A stretch of DNA of 64,000 bases from Paenibacillus tritici (GTDB lineage Bacteria > Bacillota > Bacilli > Paenibacillales > Paenibacillaceae): contig NZ_JABMKX010000001.1 of the NCBI RefSeq assembly GCF_013204885.1, positions 643,016-707,015 on the forward strand, given 5' to 3'. The notes below the pieces were generated by a model that worked only from the letters and a program-made list of their open reading frames with translations, did no database searches and was not told the DNA's origin. Shown here piece after piece: positions 47,872 to 57,805 of the stretch. Position 1 is the stretch's first letter. The number at the start of each line of letters is the position of its first letter. Position numbers and translations under genes: made by a program.

Positions 47872-49227
47872 ATGAATCACTTATTACGCAAAGTTATCTT
47901 ATCTACAGCATTATGCAGTTTCAGTGTAATGACCGCCGGGCAAGCAGCTTATATGACCGGAGCACCTTCAGCAGAAGCAACGCCCACGATGTCCGCCCAC
48001 ACCATTACATCCATAACGACGGCTAAGAATGACCTATACTCCGACTTAGCGTTTCTTAAGCCGATATTAGCGGACAAACGGCTGGTGAGCCTGGGCGAAG
48101 CTTCGCATGGAGCCGCAGAATACAACTCCGTGAAGGTTAGGCTTGTGAAATTCCTGCATGAAAAGCTGGGGTACAACGTCCTCGCCTTCGAGTCCAATTT
48201 AGCGGATACGGCTGCTGCGTATACTCAGATCCAGAAGATGACGCCGGAAGAATTGATGACAAGCACGGTCTACGGTGTGTGGCAGGTAGAAGAGAACTTG
48301 CCTTTATTTGAATATATTGCCGAGCAGAGCAGAACAGAGCATCCGCTCCTATTGACCGGATTTGACTCCCAGGGTACGACTGAGCCGTTTATAACATTCG
48401 TTGAACAATGGTTTGCCAAGGTGGATTCCGGCAAAGCCAAAGCCATTGCGCAAACGGAACGCTGGTATTTGAACCTCAACGGGATCAAAGATATCGAAGT
48501 CTTCAATAGTCAGAAAGATAAAATCAAGGAGAAATATAGTATTTTCCAGCGGTTTGTTAAAGACAATAAAGATCAATTAAGCAAAACCTATCCCGGGCAG
48601 CCCAAGCTTGTGTCTCTGATCGAACGTGTATTGAACAACAGGATTGATATGCTGGATACGTACCATCCTCATATCGTACAACTGCTTGCAGGGGTTGACC
48701 CGGAGAAGCAGTTGAAGCAAGGGAGTTATGAAAGAGACCGCGTTATGGCAGGGAATGTAGCTTGGCTGGCAGACACGGTCTATCCTAATGAGAAGATGAT
48801 TCTCTGGGGACACAACTATCACATACGTAAGCATAACTCCACCATGATCACAGAGCATAACGGCTTCGATTACGATCATAATCCGTACCCCACGATGGGG
48901 GAGATGCTTCCGCATTCGCTGAAGCAGTCCGGATATGTCATTGGATTATATGCCTATGAAGGAAGCTCCTACAAGAATAACGGGAAGATTGAGCAAGTCA
49001 TGCCCCATGAAAAAGATAGTCTGGAGGATATTCTGGGTACAGGAATGGGTACGGCCCGGTTCATTAACATGAGGGATACAGCATTAACTTCATCCACTGA
49101 ATGGATGTATACCCCCCGTACTGCCAAAGCCTGGGGCGTTTTGGATGAGAAAATGATTCCCCGTGATCAGTATGACGGAATACTGCTTATTCATCAGATC
49201 AATCCCTCCCACCCTATAGCAAATTAA
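47872..49227 (+). CDS. Secreted erythromycin esterase-family protein
   Basis: A 451-aa protein with an N-terminal signal peptide (LLRKVILSTALCSFSVMTAGQAAY). The Ere fold is recognised by LVSLGEASHGAAEYNSVKVRLVKFLHEKLGYNVLAFESNLAD; Glu76 and His79 correspond to the catalytic Glu and His of EreB, and MILWGHNYHIRKH supplies the later histidines. Ere enzymes open macrolide lactones, but many family members in Bacillales are not macrolide esterases (succinoglycan biosynthesis-like), and export is unusual for true Ere. GGAGAGGGG precedes the ATG. An MFS exporter follows on the same strand. Confidence 0.85.
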   Translation: MNHLLRKVILSTALCSFSVMTAGQAAYMTGAPSAEATPTMSAHTITSITTAKNDLYSDLAFLKPILADKRLVSLGEASHGAAEYNSVKVRLVKFLHEKLGYNVLAFESNLADTAAAYTQIQKMTPEELMTSTVYGVWQVEENLPLFEYIAEQSRTEHPLLLTGFDSQGTTEPFITFVEQWFAKVDSGKAKAIAQTERWYLNLNGIKDIEVFNSQKDKIKEKYSIFQRFVKDNKDQLSKTYPGQPKLVSLIERVLNNRIDMLDTYHPHIVQLLAGVDPEKQLKQGSYERDRVMAGNVAWLADTVYPNEKMILWGHNYHIRKHNSTMITEHNGFDYDHNPYPTMGEMLPHSLKQSGYVIGLYAYEGSSYKNNGKIEQVMPHEKDSLEDILGTGMGTARFINMRDTALTSSTEWMYTPRTAKAWGVLDEKMIPRDQYDGILLIHQINPSHPIAN

Positions 49228-49355
49228 GCACTCCAATTTCTCTTTTTCCCTCTTTATTGATCCGGGTCTGGTCCGTATAATGAGGAAGGGAAAGGAGAAC
49301 ATGCCTGAATGAAGAGGAGTGTACTTTGTGGATAAATAGGAGGGTTATTAGATTG

Positions 49356-50603
49356 ATGAGTCATACCGATAGCGCAAATCCGCCGAGCCTGTTCCGTAAC
49401 CGGTTCCTGCAGACGATTCTTTTATCCAGCGTGCTGCTGCAGGTTGGCATCTGGGTGCGGAATTTTGCGATCCTCCTGTATGTGGCGGACAGGACCAACA
49501 ATGATCCCTATGCGATTTCCCTGATCAGTGTAGCTGAATTTGCACCCATTTTTGTTTTTTCATTCATCGGAGGGACCTTTGCCGACCGGTGGCGGCCGAA
49601 GCGAACGATGATCTGGTGCGATTTATTATCCGCGGTATCGGTATTCGGCGTGCTGCTAAGCATTCACTTCGGCTCCTGGGAATCCGTGTACCTGGTAGCA
49701 TTCATCTCAGCTATTCTGTCACAGTTCTCTCAGCCTTCCAGCATGCGGTTATTCAAGTATCATGTGCGGGAGGAACAACTGCAGCAAGGCATGGCACTCT
49801 TTCAATCGCTGATGGCCATCTTCATGGTGCTCGGGCCTATGCTGGGCACCTTCGTCTACAGCAACTTTGGCCTTGAAATCTCCATCGCTGTCATGGGCGT
49901 GGTGTTCCTGCTGTCAGCACTCGTCTTAATTCGTCTGCCCGAGGATGATATGAAGCAACAGACCGCAGCGGTCAAAGGACAATTCCGTAAAGACTTCGTT
50001 GAAGGCTTTCGTTATGTCTGGCAGAGTCAGGTGCTGCGGATGCTCGGACTTGCGTTTATTTTAGCGGGACTCGCCGTTGGTGTAGCCCAGGCACTGAATC
50101 TGTTCATCGTGACCGAGCGGCTGGGCAAGACCGAGGAATTCCTGCAATATATGCTTATGGTGAATGGAGCAGCCATGCTGATCGGGGGAGGTATCGTAGC
50201 CGTCTTCGCCAAAAGAGTACCACCGCAGCTTCTGCTGTCGATCGGTATGCTGGCAGGCGCTATTTGTACAACCATTGTAGGGTTCTCCACAAGCATTCCG
50301 CTCACGCTGAGCGTCCAGTTTCTGAATGGGCTGGTGTTCCCCTGCATTCATATCGGGATCAGTACCATGATTCTGAAATGGTCACATTCTTCCATTGTCG
50401 GCCGGGTCAACGGAGTGCTGAATCCGATGTTTGTCGGAATGATGGTCGTCTCCATGTCCTTCGCCGGTGCGCTTAAGACCTCCTTTTCGCTGAGCACGAT
50501 CTTTAGCGGAGCAGGGATATTATTCCTGCTGGGTGCACTGGTAATGATCCCGATCATGAATCAAAAAGCGCCGGATCATACTGCCGCTGCACAAGAAACG
50601 TAA
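49356..50603 (+). CDS. MFS transporter, macrolide-efflux-like (DHA3 type)
   Basis: A 415-aa protein (ATG 49356 with TAGGAGGG further upstream; TTG 49353 is also possible). About 12 hydrophobic segments; FIGGTFADRWRPKRTMIWCDLLSA is the MFS loop 2-3 motif, and the order of segments is that of MefA/MFS_3 exporters. Placed 129 bp after the Ere-family gene. A joint macrolide-inactivation and efflux role would fit but is not shown by the sequence. Confidence 0.85.
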   Translation: MSHTDSANPPSLFRNRFLQTILLSSVLLQVGIWVRNFAILLYVADRTNNDPYAISLISVAEFAPIFVFSFIGGTFADRWRPKRTMIWCDLLSAVSVFGVLLSIHFGSWESVYLVAFISAILSQFSQPSSMRLFKYHVREEQLQQGMALFQSLMAIFMVLGPMLGTFVYSNFGLEISIAVMGVVFLLSALVLIRLPEDDMKQQTAAVKGQFRKDFVEGFRYVWQSQVLRMLGLAFILAGLAVGVAQALNLFIVTERLGKTEEFLQYMLMVNGAAMLIGGGIVAVFAKRVPPQLLLSIGMLAGAICTTIVGFSTSIPLTLSVQFLNGLVFPCIHIGISTMILKWSHSSIVGRVNGVLNPMFVGMMVVSMSFAGALKTSFSLSTIFSGAGILFLLGALVMIPIMNQKAPDHTAAAQET

Positions 50604-50632
50604 CTTTACGGTCTCTATAGAGATCATATTTC

Positions 50633-50678
50633 ACCCCGTACGATACTCCCTGTAAAGGGGAGCTTGTGCGGGGTTATT
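50633..50678 (+). terminator. Rho-independent terminator
   Basis: Two nested stems: ACCCCGTAC with GTGCGGGGT (50633-50641 with 50666-50674) around CTCCC/GGGAG. A short T-rich tract (TATTTGTTTG) follows. Confidence 0.75.
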
Positions 50679-50714
50679 TGTTTGTGCAGCCGGATTTTAA
50701 TTAATTACCAAAAT

Positions 50715-50758
50715 CATTTAAGCGATTACATTTTCTTATCCGGCCCGGTAAGTATAAT
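50715..50758 (+). promoter_or_regulatory. Promoter of the sugar ABC operon with a bipartite box shared with the GH43 gene
   Basis: CATTTAAG (50715-50722), 4 bp, TACATTTT (50727-50734), then 18 bp and TATAAT (50753-50758). The same two words with the same 4-bp gap occur at 58599-58618, 19 bp before TAGAAT. No good -35 hexamer is present, as expected for an activator-dependent promoter. The response regulator at 54.5 kb is the natural candidate. Confidence 0.7.
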
Positions 50759-50802
50759 GAAGGACATGAGCGATCCTTTATACAGCCGGAGGGATGAGAG
50801 AA

Positions 50803-51753
50803 ATGAAAGCGGTTTTAAACAGTCAACCAAATCAAGTCGGGATCAAACGAGGGAAACTTTTTCTCCTCAGAATCAAACGGGATGCCCTACTGTATGCCCT
50901 TTTGCTGTTGCCTATTGCTTATATTGCCATTTTTAAATATGCCCCTATCTACGGGTTGATTATGGCCTTCCAGGATTACAACATTTTTGAAGGCATACGG
51001 GGCAGCGAGTGGGTGGGGCTTGATGTGTTCCGTTTTATTTTCGAGCAGGACAGCTTCTATCGTGCACTGAAGAATACGCTGGTGCTGAACGTTCTGGATC
51101 TGATCGCGGGATTTCCGGCACCGATTCTGCTGGCTATTCTGCTGAATGAAGTAGGGCAGGCCAGATTCAAGAAAATAACCCAGACCGTCCTGTATCTGCC
51201 GCACTTTATGTCCTGGGTGATCATTGGGGGGATTGTATACCTGATGTTCTCGAACAGCGGGATGGTCAATCATTTCATCGCTGCCCTCGGACTAGAGAAG
51301 ATTGAGTTCCTGTCGCAGAAAGTCCCCTGGCTGATCACCTACATCTTCGTTGGTGTCTGGCAGAATATCGGCTGGGGGACGATCATCTATCTGGCGGCGA
51401 TCACCGGGATCAATAAGGAATTGTATGAGGCCTCCGATATGGACGGGTGCAGCAGGCTCCGCAAAATGTGGCATATTACTCTGCCCGGCATTAAGCCGAC
51501 GATCAACATTCTGCTGATCCTTCAGATTGGGCGGATGGTGTCCATCGGGTTCGACCGCCCCTTCGTGATGGGGAATTCCCTCGTCAGCGAGTACTCTGAT
51601 GTAATCAGTACCTTCGTGTATAGAGTGGGCATCAGCTCAGGGGACTTCTCCCAGGCTACAGCGGTAGGCTTGTTCCAATCCGTGGTCGGTCTGACCCTGC
51701 TCATAGGCGCCAACTATATTGCGAAGAAATTAGGTGAGGATGGAATATGGTAA
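50803..51753 (+). CDS. Sugar ABC transporter permease, LplB-like
   Basis: A 316-aa membrane protein (ATG 50803, GGAGGG 9 nt upstream). The hydrophobic segments and the EAA-loop ELYEASDMDGCSRLRKMWHITLPGIKP are those of a CUT1-family permease that works with a second permease and a lipoprotein. There is no ATPase in the operon; CUT1 systems of Bacillales commonly share the ATPase MsmX. Substrate is probably an arabino-oligosaccharide by context (GH43 and GH127-like genes). Confidence 0.92.
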   Translation: MKAVLNSQPNQVGIKRGKLFLLRIKRDALLYALLLLPIAYIAIFKYAPIYGLIMAFQDYNIFEGIRGSEWVGLDVFRFIFEQDSFYRALKNTLVLNVLDLIAGFPAPILLAILLNEVGQARFKKITQTVLYLPHFMSWVIIGGIVYLMFSNSGMVNHFIAALGLEKIEFLSQKVPWLITYIFVGVWQNIGWGTIIYLAAITGINKELYEASDMDGCSRLRKMWHITLPGIKPTINILLILQIGRMVSIGFDRPFVMGNSLVSEYSDVISTFVYRVGISSGDFSQATAVGLFQSVVGLTLLIGANYIAKKLGEDGIW

Positions 51754-52643
51754 AGCTGGTGAAGAATGTGCGTCCAGGCAAAAAAATGAGTGTAGCCGAT
51801 ATTGCGATTCTAGTATTCATTGTGGCCTTGTCTTTCACATGTATTGTTCCGTTCCTATATATGATTGCGCTCTCACTCAGCTCTAACGAAGCGATTGTAG
51901 CCCAGAAGGTAGGGTTGTGGCCGGTAGATTTCACAATCGAAACGTACAAAACCATTCTGAGCGATATGGATATGCTGTATACGCTGGGTTACAGTATTGT
52001 GCTTACGATTGTCTTCACCGTCGTCTGTATGTTCCTGACCATTTGCGCGGCGTATCCGTTAACGAAGAAGCGGCTGTGGGGAAGAAATTTCATTCTGTCC
52101 GCCCTCGTCTTCACAATGTATTTCAGCGGGGGACTCATTCCTTCCTATATTCTGGTCAAAAACCTCGGTATGATGAACACGGTATGGAGTCTGATTCTGC
52201 CGGGCGCCATGAGTGTCTTCAACCTGATCATCCTGAAAACGTTCTTCACCTCGCTTCCTGAGAGTCTGGAGGAATCAGCGTCCATCGACGGGTGTTCGGA
52301 TCTGGGCATTCTCCTCCGGATTGTGCTTCCGCTCTCACTGCCTTCCATTGCCACATTAAGCCTCTTCTATGCGGTGGACCGGTGGAATGGCTTCCAGGAT
52401 GCCTTGTTCTATATAACGAAGAAAGAGCTGTATCCTATGCAGCTCAAGCTGTACCAGATCATCTCGGCCAATCAGCAGCTTGACAGCCAGCAGGGGGGAG
52501 AAGGAAGTATCGGCTCCTTCATCGTGCCTGAATCTCTGAAAGCAGCGAGCGTGATGTTTACAACCGTTCCGATTCTGCTAATCTATCCGAAGCTCCAGAA
52601 GTATTTCGTAGATGGGGTAATGACCGGAGCAATTAAGGGCTGA
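51747..52643 (+). CDS. Sugar ABC transporter permease, LplC-like
   Basis: A 298-aa permease whose ATG overlaps the end of the previous gene by 7 bp. Six membrane segments (MSVADIAILVFIVALSFTCIVPFLYM onwards) and the EAA-loop LEESASIDGCSDLGILLRIVLPLSLPS. It forms the heterodimeric membrane channel with the upstream permease. Confidence 0.92.
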   Translation: MVKLVKNVRPGKKMSVADIAILVFIVALSFTCIVPFLYMIALSLSSNEAIVAQKVGLWPVDFTIETYKTILSDMDMLYTLGYSIVLTIVFTVVCMFLTICAAYPLTKKRLWGRNFILSALVFTMYFSGGLIPSYILVKNLGMMNTVWSLILPGAMSVFNLIILKTFFTSLPESLEESASIDGCSDLGILLRIVLPLSLPSIATLSLFYAVDRWNGFQDALFYITKKELYPMQLKLYQIISANQQLDSQQGGEGSIGSFIVPESLKAASVMFTTVPILLIYPKLQKYFVDGVMTGAIKG

Positions 52644-52763
52644 GAACGGCAGGGTCCGAGTGAAGGGGGGGATTCCCGGACGGGTTGAAGCGGAGATGTA
52701 GAGTTGCACAAGAACTACAGCGTGGATAATCTCAACAATCAGGGGAATGAAAGGGTGGTTAAT

Positions 52764-54371
52764 GTGAGTACGGGTATAAAGAAAACAGCAGCAATTCTGT
52801 TCAGTATGACGCTTCTGGCCGGTGTTGCGGCAGGTTGTGGAGGGAATGGCAACAAGAGCGGGGAGACATCGTCGTCAGAGGGATCAACGACTGCCTCCGG
52901 CGCCCCTGCCGGTGCCCCGGCAACCTTGACGGTAGAAGTGTTCGACCGCGGGGTTCAGGGACAGCCGGATTTGAACAACAACAAATGGACCCAATACGTC
53001 AATGAGAAATTCGGCAAGCCCAATAACGCCGTGGTAGAATTTGTTCCTGTCCCCCGCTCCCAGGAAGTCGACAAGCTGAATGTATTAATGGCCGCGAACC
53101 AGGCCCCTGATATCTCCTTCACCTACGACGGGACACTGGTCACCCGCTTCGCCAAAAGCAAGGGACTCTATACGCTGGACGAATTGCTGGAGCAGCACGG
53201 GCAGCAATTGAAGGCTTACCTGGGCGAGAATGTGCTATCCTACGGCAAATATGACGGAAAACAGGTCTCCATTCCGGGCAAGCGGACCCTGCTGGCCTGG
53301 AACGGAATGTTCATCCGCAAGGATTGGCTGGATAAGCTGGGCCTGCCGCTTCCGACGAACCGGGATGAATTGTATGAGACGCTGGTGGCCTTCCGCGATA
53401 AGAACCCCGGTAATGTTGACGGCGTCATCCCTTGGGCTACAGCGGCTGCCGGTATGAACTACACCTTCGGCAATCTGGTGCAATCGTTCTGGAAGCCCCT
53501 GTCCGAGGAGGAATTCGTCACTACGCCCAACTGGCTGAAGCCAGGCAACAAGGAGGCCTACCAATGGCTGAACAAGCTGTACAATGAGAAGCTGATCAGC
53601 CCCGATTTTGCCCTGGACAAAACAACCAAGCAGGCGGATGCCGATGTAACAAACGGCAAAGTAGGCTTCTATGCCGCCAACTGGGATTATCCGATGACAC
53701 AAAAAATCCGTGTTCCGCTGAAGCAAAATTCGCCGGAGGCCAACTATGTTCCGATTGATACCTTCAAAAATGACGAAGGCAAATACCTCAAAGAGGTATA
53801 TAATGAGAATGGAATATTCTCCTTCATTCCCAAGAGCAGCAAGAATGCGGAGCTGGCGATAAAATATCTGAACTGGATGGCTGACCCGGAAGTGATGTTC
53901 TTCCTGCAGTTCGGTGATGAAGGTGTTAACCACAAGCTGGTAGACGGCATTCCGCACGGGATTGAACAGAGCGGCGAAAAAATGCAAATGAGCAACTTGA
54001 ATATGGATTATACGATGATTGTTAACGGCGCCGAGCTGGGCGATACCGAAAAGAATGTCAGAACCTATGCGGCAGCGCTGGCAGCCGGGGACAAGAGTTA
54101 TGAGAAGCTGGCTATTGATTCCTATGCAATCAATACAACGGACGGCTATAGCAGTTACAACTATGGCATCCCGAATGAAGCCAATATCAAGTACGGCAAA
54201 ACGCTGGGCGATATGAACAAACAAATGATTGACAGGCTGATCGTTGCCAAGCCGGCAGAGTTCGACGCGCTGTACGAGAAGCTGGTGAAAGAATATATGG
54301 ACGCCGGCGGTAAAGCGGTTCAAGAGGAAAATGTGAAGAATTACAGAGAGAGTAAAGCTGCCCAAAAATAA
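52764..54371 (+). CDS. Extracellular solute-binding lipoprotein, LplA-like
   Basis: A 535-aa lipoprotein. I choose GTG 52764 (AAAGGGTGG 5 nt upstream): the signal peptide then starts MSTGIKKTAAILFSMTLLAGVAAGC with lipobox cysteine at residue 25; the longer frame from 52704 would add about 20 hydrophilic residues before it. The large size and the two-domain SBP_bac fold (VEVFDRGVQGQPDLNNNKW..., PRSQEVDKLNVLMAANQAPDI) are typical of Paenibacillus LplA-type receptors for oligosaccharides. Last gene of the transporter operon; a stem-loop follows. Confidence 0.92.
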   Translation: MSTGIKKTAAILFSMTLLAGVAAGCGGNGNKSGETSSSEGSTTASGAPAGAPATLTVEVFDRGVQGQPDLNNNKWTQYVNEKFGKPNNAVVEFVPVPRSQEVDKLNVLMAANQAPDISFTYDGTLVTRFAKSKGLYTLDELLEQHGQQLKAYLGENVLSYGKYDGKQVSIPGKRTLLAWNGMFIRKDWLDKLGLPLPTNRDELYETLVAFRDKNPGNVDGVIPWATAAAGMNYTFGNLVQSFWKPLSEEEFVTTPNWLKPGNKEAYQWLNKLYNEKLISPDFALDKTTKQADADVTNGKVGFYAANWDYPMTQKIRVPLKQNSPEANYVPIDTFKNDEGKYLKEVYNENGIFSFIPKSSKNAELAIKYLNWMADPEVMFFLQFGDEGVNHKLVDGIPHGIEQSGEKMQMSNLNMDYTMIVNGAELGDTEKNVRTYAAALAAGDKSYEKLAIDSYAINTTDGYSSYNYGIPNEANIKYGKTLGDMNKQMIDRLIVAKPAEFDALYEKLVKEYMDAGGKAVQEENVKNYRESKAAQK

Positions 54372-54380
54372 TCTCATCAT

Positions 54381-54425
54381 ATTCGGATAAGCCATGGAGG
54401 GTTCATCATCATGGTTTATCCGAAT
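54381..54425 (+). other. Stem-loop between the binding-protein gene and yesN
   Basis: ATTCGGATAAGCCATG (54381-54396) pairs with CATGGTTTATCCGAAT (54410-54425) with one mismatch/G-U pair and a 13-nt loop. No T run follows, so it is more likely an mRNA-stabilising or partial-processing hairpin that allows read-through into the regulator genes. GGAGGG sits in the loop. Confidence 0.65.
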
Positions 54426-54491
54426 TTCGGTTGCTATTCCCGGACAACTTCACTATTATTCAGAGGAATCCATAGGTTCAGGAGGCTACCC

Positions 54492-55934
54492 ATGTACAAG
54501 GTCATGATTGTAGATGATGAGTCATGGGCGATAAGAGGAATTCAGAACGCCTTTGACTGGGAGAAATACGGTTTTGAAATTACAGGACAATTTACAAGCG
54601 CTTACAAAGCGTGGGAGGCAATGTGTACACAGCAGCCGGACCTGGTGTTTACGGATATCCGGATGCCGGATATCTCCGGGCTGGATCTGATGAAGCGGGC
54701 CAGAGCCCAAGGGATGAACACGGAGTTTGTCATCGTAAGCGGATATGGAGAATTTGAATACGCCCAGGAAGCGATACGCTACGGGGCACTTGATTATTTC
54801 CTGAAGCCTCTGGACGTCGATATGGCGGATACATTCATTGCGAAGCTGGCCGCTCACTTCTCCCGGAGAAGCGCAGCCCGCAATCACCTTCTTCTGGAGG
54901 CGCTGACCTCGGGGGATGAGTCCGAGATCAGGCGGTTCCTGCCGCTTCCGGCCAGCATGGCTGTATGCTATTACCAGGTGTTTGCGGTCTATTTGCGGAG
55001 TGACATTAAGGATATCAGGAAGCTGCTGTCTCCGGAGGGCAGGAATCTAACGGCCGTGGAGGTTGAAGCCGGGTCCAGGAAGCTGCTGGTCGTGCGGATG
55101 GCTGAGCATCTGAGCGGCTTGGAGTGGACTCCGGATGAAGGGGTGCTGACCGAGACGGGAATCCAAAGTGTGGGCATCAGCAGCATCAGCAGCCAGCCGC
55201 AGCAGGTGAGCAAGCTGATCAAAGAAGCTGACCTGTCCGCCTCGCATATTTTTCTGGAGCAGACGGCTGAAGCCGTTCACTATGAGCCGAAGCTTCATCT
55301 CATGAAACCTTGTATTGATGGACTCTATACGATCATTCACGGGAATTCGCTTGAAGATATGGATGTGTACATTACAGGACTGCAGGAATACTTCAGGAAC
55401 CATCAATTGGGCATGGGTGAGGTGGTCTACTTATGGAATCAGGCTGTTGGGATGCTTATCAACGCCTATGCTGAGGAACTGAGGGACATGGAGCTGGAAT
55501 TCCTTAATTATTCCGAGCTCAAGGAACGGTTCGAAGACTTTGCGTCTCTGTGCAGCTTCTTGCATGACGTCCTTACGGTCATCCGGCAAGGCAGCAGCCG
55601 TTCTTTGCAGGAAGGGGATATTCAATCCTGCTTCAACCGGATGGTCGCCTATATCGACCGGAACTTTGAGCAGAAGCTGTACCTGAAGGATTTGTCTGTC
55701 CAGTTCTTCATTAATCAGGTGTATTGCTGCCAGTTGTTCAAGAACAATCTGGGCAGAACCTTTTCCGAATATGTGGCAGAGCTGAGGCTCAGGAAAGCCC
55801 GGGAGCTGCTGAAGCATACGGACCTGTCCATTGAGCAAATTGCCGTTAAGTCCGGGTATGTGGATTATTATTATTTCAACAAAGTGTTCAAGAAGCACTG
55901 CGGGATGACGCCCACCAAATTCAGAAAAAGCTAA
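54492..55934 (+). CDS. Two-component response regulator with AraC output, YesN-like
   Basis: A 480-aa regulator (ATG 54492, CAGGAGGC upstream). The receiver domain (KVMIVDDESWAIRGI, phosphoacceptor Asp55 in DLVFTDIRMPDISGLDLM, Lys in FLKPLD) occupies the first 120 residues. A variable middle region of about 240 residues follows, and the C-terminal 110 residues form an AraC-type double helix-turn-helix (LYLKDLSVQFFINQVYCCQLFKNNLGRTFSEYV, LSIEQIAVKSGYVDYYYFNKVFKKHCGMTPTKFR). It most likely activates the transporter operon and the GH43 gene through the shared CATTTAAG-N4-TACATTTT box. Confidence 0.93.
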   Translation: MYKVMIVDDESWAIRGIQNAFDWEKYGFEITGQFTSAYKAWEAMCTQQPDLVFTDIRMPDISGLDLMKRARAQGMNTEFVIVSGYGEFEYAQEAIRYGALDYFLKPLDVDMADTFIAKLAAHFSRRSAARNHLLLEALTSGDESEIRRFLPLPASMAVCYYQVFAVYLRSDIKDIRKLLSPEGRNLTAVEVEAGSRKLLVVRMAEHLSGLEWTPDEGVLTETGIQSVGISSISSQPQQVSKLIKEADLSASHIFLEQTAEAVHYEPKLHLMKPCIDGLYTIIHGNSLEDMDVYITGLQEYFRNHQLGMGEVVYLWNQAVGMLINAYAEELRDMELEFLNYSELKERFEDFASLCSFLHDVLTVIRQGSSRSLQEGDIQSCFNRMVAYIDRNFEQKLYLKDLSVQFFINQVYCCQLFKNNLGRTFSEYVAELRLRKARELLKHTDLSIEQIAVKSGYVDYYYFNKVFKKHCGMTPTKFRKS

Positions 55935-55954
55935 TCGGATCGGAGCGGTAAGCC

Positions 55955-57805
55955 ATGAAGACGAGTAAAGTGAAATTAAAACATCAGATATGGCTTATCT
56001 TTTTTTTCTCGATCGTTATATTTACCGTCATGGAGATCTATTTCTTCCATAGCTTCTCTAATTTAACCCAGAAACGGGCTGCCACTTACGGCAACCAGAT
56101 GATCGAACAGACCCGCCGCAAGATTGATACGGTGTTCAATGATATCCGGGTCAGCACCGGCATTGCCGTCAACAGCAAGCTGATTCAGGAATTCTCCGTG
56201 GAGGTCGATGACTACAAAAGAGCGTTCGACAGCGGTCCGTATGCACTGGATCTTATGGAATATATGAGATCCTTCAATTCCTATGTGAACGGTATCGTCA
56301 TTAACGACATCAAGGGAAGGCGGCTGCACAGTCTGGACTCGGCAAGCGGCGATATTTTTTTCATCAACCCCTATGATACTTTTATTCAGAAATATAAGGA
56401 TGACCCGTTGCTGCGGGAGCGGGGGAGGTTCACCACGATTCTGAAGGACGTACGGACAGGTACGGAACAGTTCTTCTATATCGCGCCGATTGTGGAGAAC
56501 ATTGGGGGAGTCTATTTCTCCCAGATTACAGGTTACTGCACCGTGATGGTCAACATGGACAAGCTGCAGGGGCTGGTAGAAGATACGGAATTCACGCAGA
56601 GCTCCACCTTGTATATTCTGAATAACCGGGACGAGGTGATTGCTTCCACGAATTCGAGTGCACGGGGCACATTGTTCCGGGAAGTTCTGGCTATGGACAA
56701 GGACAGTCTGCTTCACGGTGTAAAGACTACCATTGACGGAGAAGAGATTCTCGTTCAGGTCAAGGGTCTGGAGCAGGCAGACGGGTGGCGGGTGGTTAGT
56801 ATGATCCCGGTGCATGAGCTGACTGCGGACATGGCCCCGATGCGCAAGGTCAGTATTATCGTCGGCATTGGCATTATTCTAACCATGCTCTTAACCGGAA
56901 GCTTCTTCATGAACAATCTGATGCGTCCGTTAATGGGACTGGTTATGGATATGAAGAGGGTCGCCCGCAAGGACATGGGCTTCCGCATTAAAGTCCGGTT
57001 CACCAATGAGGTAGGCCTCCTGGCCCGCGACATCAACCGGATGATGGATGAAATGGAGGAGATGGCCCGGGATATGTTCGCTACCCAGGCCAGACTCTAT
57101 GAATCTGAGCTTAGCCAGAAGCAGGCGGAATTCGCCGCCCTGCAGAGCCAGATCAACCCGCACTTCCTCTATAATACGCTGAATTGTATCAGCAGCATCG
57201 GGCTGGAGTACGGGAGCAGGGAGATCGCGCAAATTACCTACTGTATGTCCAAGATTTTCCGGTACAGCATCAAAAAAGATAATCTTGTACAGATCGGGGA
57301 AGAAGTGGACTGTATTCAGGCGTATATGAAGATTATCTCCATCCGCTACGAGAATAAATTCTCCATGGAGCTTGAAGTGGAGGAGAGGCTGCTGTCTATG
57401 AAGACGCCCAAGATGATCCTCCAGCCTATTGTAGAGAACTCTGTCTATCACGGACTGGAGCGCATGGATCAAGGGGGGCGGCTCCTGCTTACCGGGAGTA
57501 CCGATGTGCACGGGGATGTGACTTTTTGTATCACAGATACAGGGAGGGGAATGGAGCCGGAGGAGCTGGCCGCCCTTCAGGCCAAGCTTAGTACGGATTA
57601 CCCGGAACGAACCTCAGACGGACAACCGGCACAAGGCATCGGGCTAACGAATATTCATCACCGGCTGCGGATGCTGTTCGGAGAGGGCTACGGGCTCACC
57701 GTCGAGAGCCGATTCGGCCAGGGAACGACCGTGACCGTGAAGATTCCGCAGTTGCCGTTCGACTGCAATACGATTGAAGAGATAAGACAAACCGAGGGAA
57801 TGTGA
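55955..57805 (+). CDS. Sensor histidine kinase, YesM-like
   Basis: A 616-aa membrane kinase. Membrane segments near residues 10-30 and 300-320 (IIVGIGIILTMLLTGSFFM) flank a roughly 270-residue extracellular sensor domain. A HAMP domain, a His_kinase (PF06580) domain with the phosphoacceptor in SQINPHFLYNTLNCISSIG, and an HATPase domain (ILQPIVENSVYHGLE, ITDTGRGME, GIGLTNIHHRLRMLFG) follow. It presumably senses extracellular arabinan-derived sugar, perhaps through the binding lipoprotein, and phosphorylates the YesN partner. Gene starts 20 bp after yesN. Confidence 0.93.
   Translation: MKTSKVKLKHQIWLIFFFSIVIFTVMEIYFFHSFSNLTQKRAATYGNQMIEQTRRKIDTVFNDIRVSTGIAVNSKLIQEFSVEVDDYKRAFDSGPYALDLMEYMRSFNSYVNGIVINDIKGRRLHSLDSASGDIFFINPYDTFIQKYKDDPLLRERGRFTTILKDVRTGTEQFFYIAPIVENIGGVYFSQITGYCTVMVNMDKLQGLVEDTEFTQSSTLYILNNRDEVIASTNSSARGTLFREVLAMDKDSLLHGVKTTIDGEEILVQVKGLEQADGWRVVSMIPVHELTADMAPMRKVSIIVGIGIILTMLLTGSFFMNNLMRPLMGLVMDMKRVARKDMGFRIKVRFTNEVGLLARDINRMMDEMEEMARDMFATQARLYESELSQKQAEFAALQSQINPHFLYNTLNCISSIGLEYGSREIAQITYCMSKIFRYSIKKDNLVQIGEEVDCIQAYMKIISIRYENKFSMELEVEERLLSMKTPKMILQPIVENSVYHGLERMDQGGRLLLTGSTDVHGDVTFCITDTGRGMEPEELAALQAKLSTDYPERTSDGQPAQGIGLTNIHHRLRMLFGEGYGLTVESRFGQGTTVTVKIPQLPFDCNTIEEIRQTEGM

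Noticed and set aside
53235..54395. Open frame of 386 aa opposite the solute-binding protein
   Set aside because: Fully antisense to a gene with clear lipobox and family fold; no recognisable domain, and the codon pattern mirrors the sense strand.
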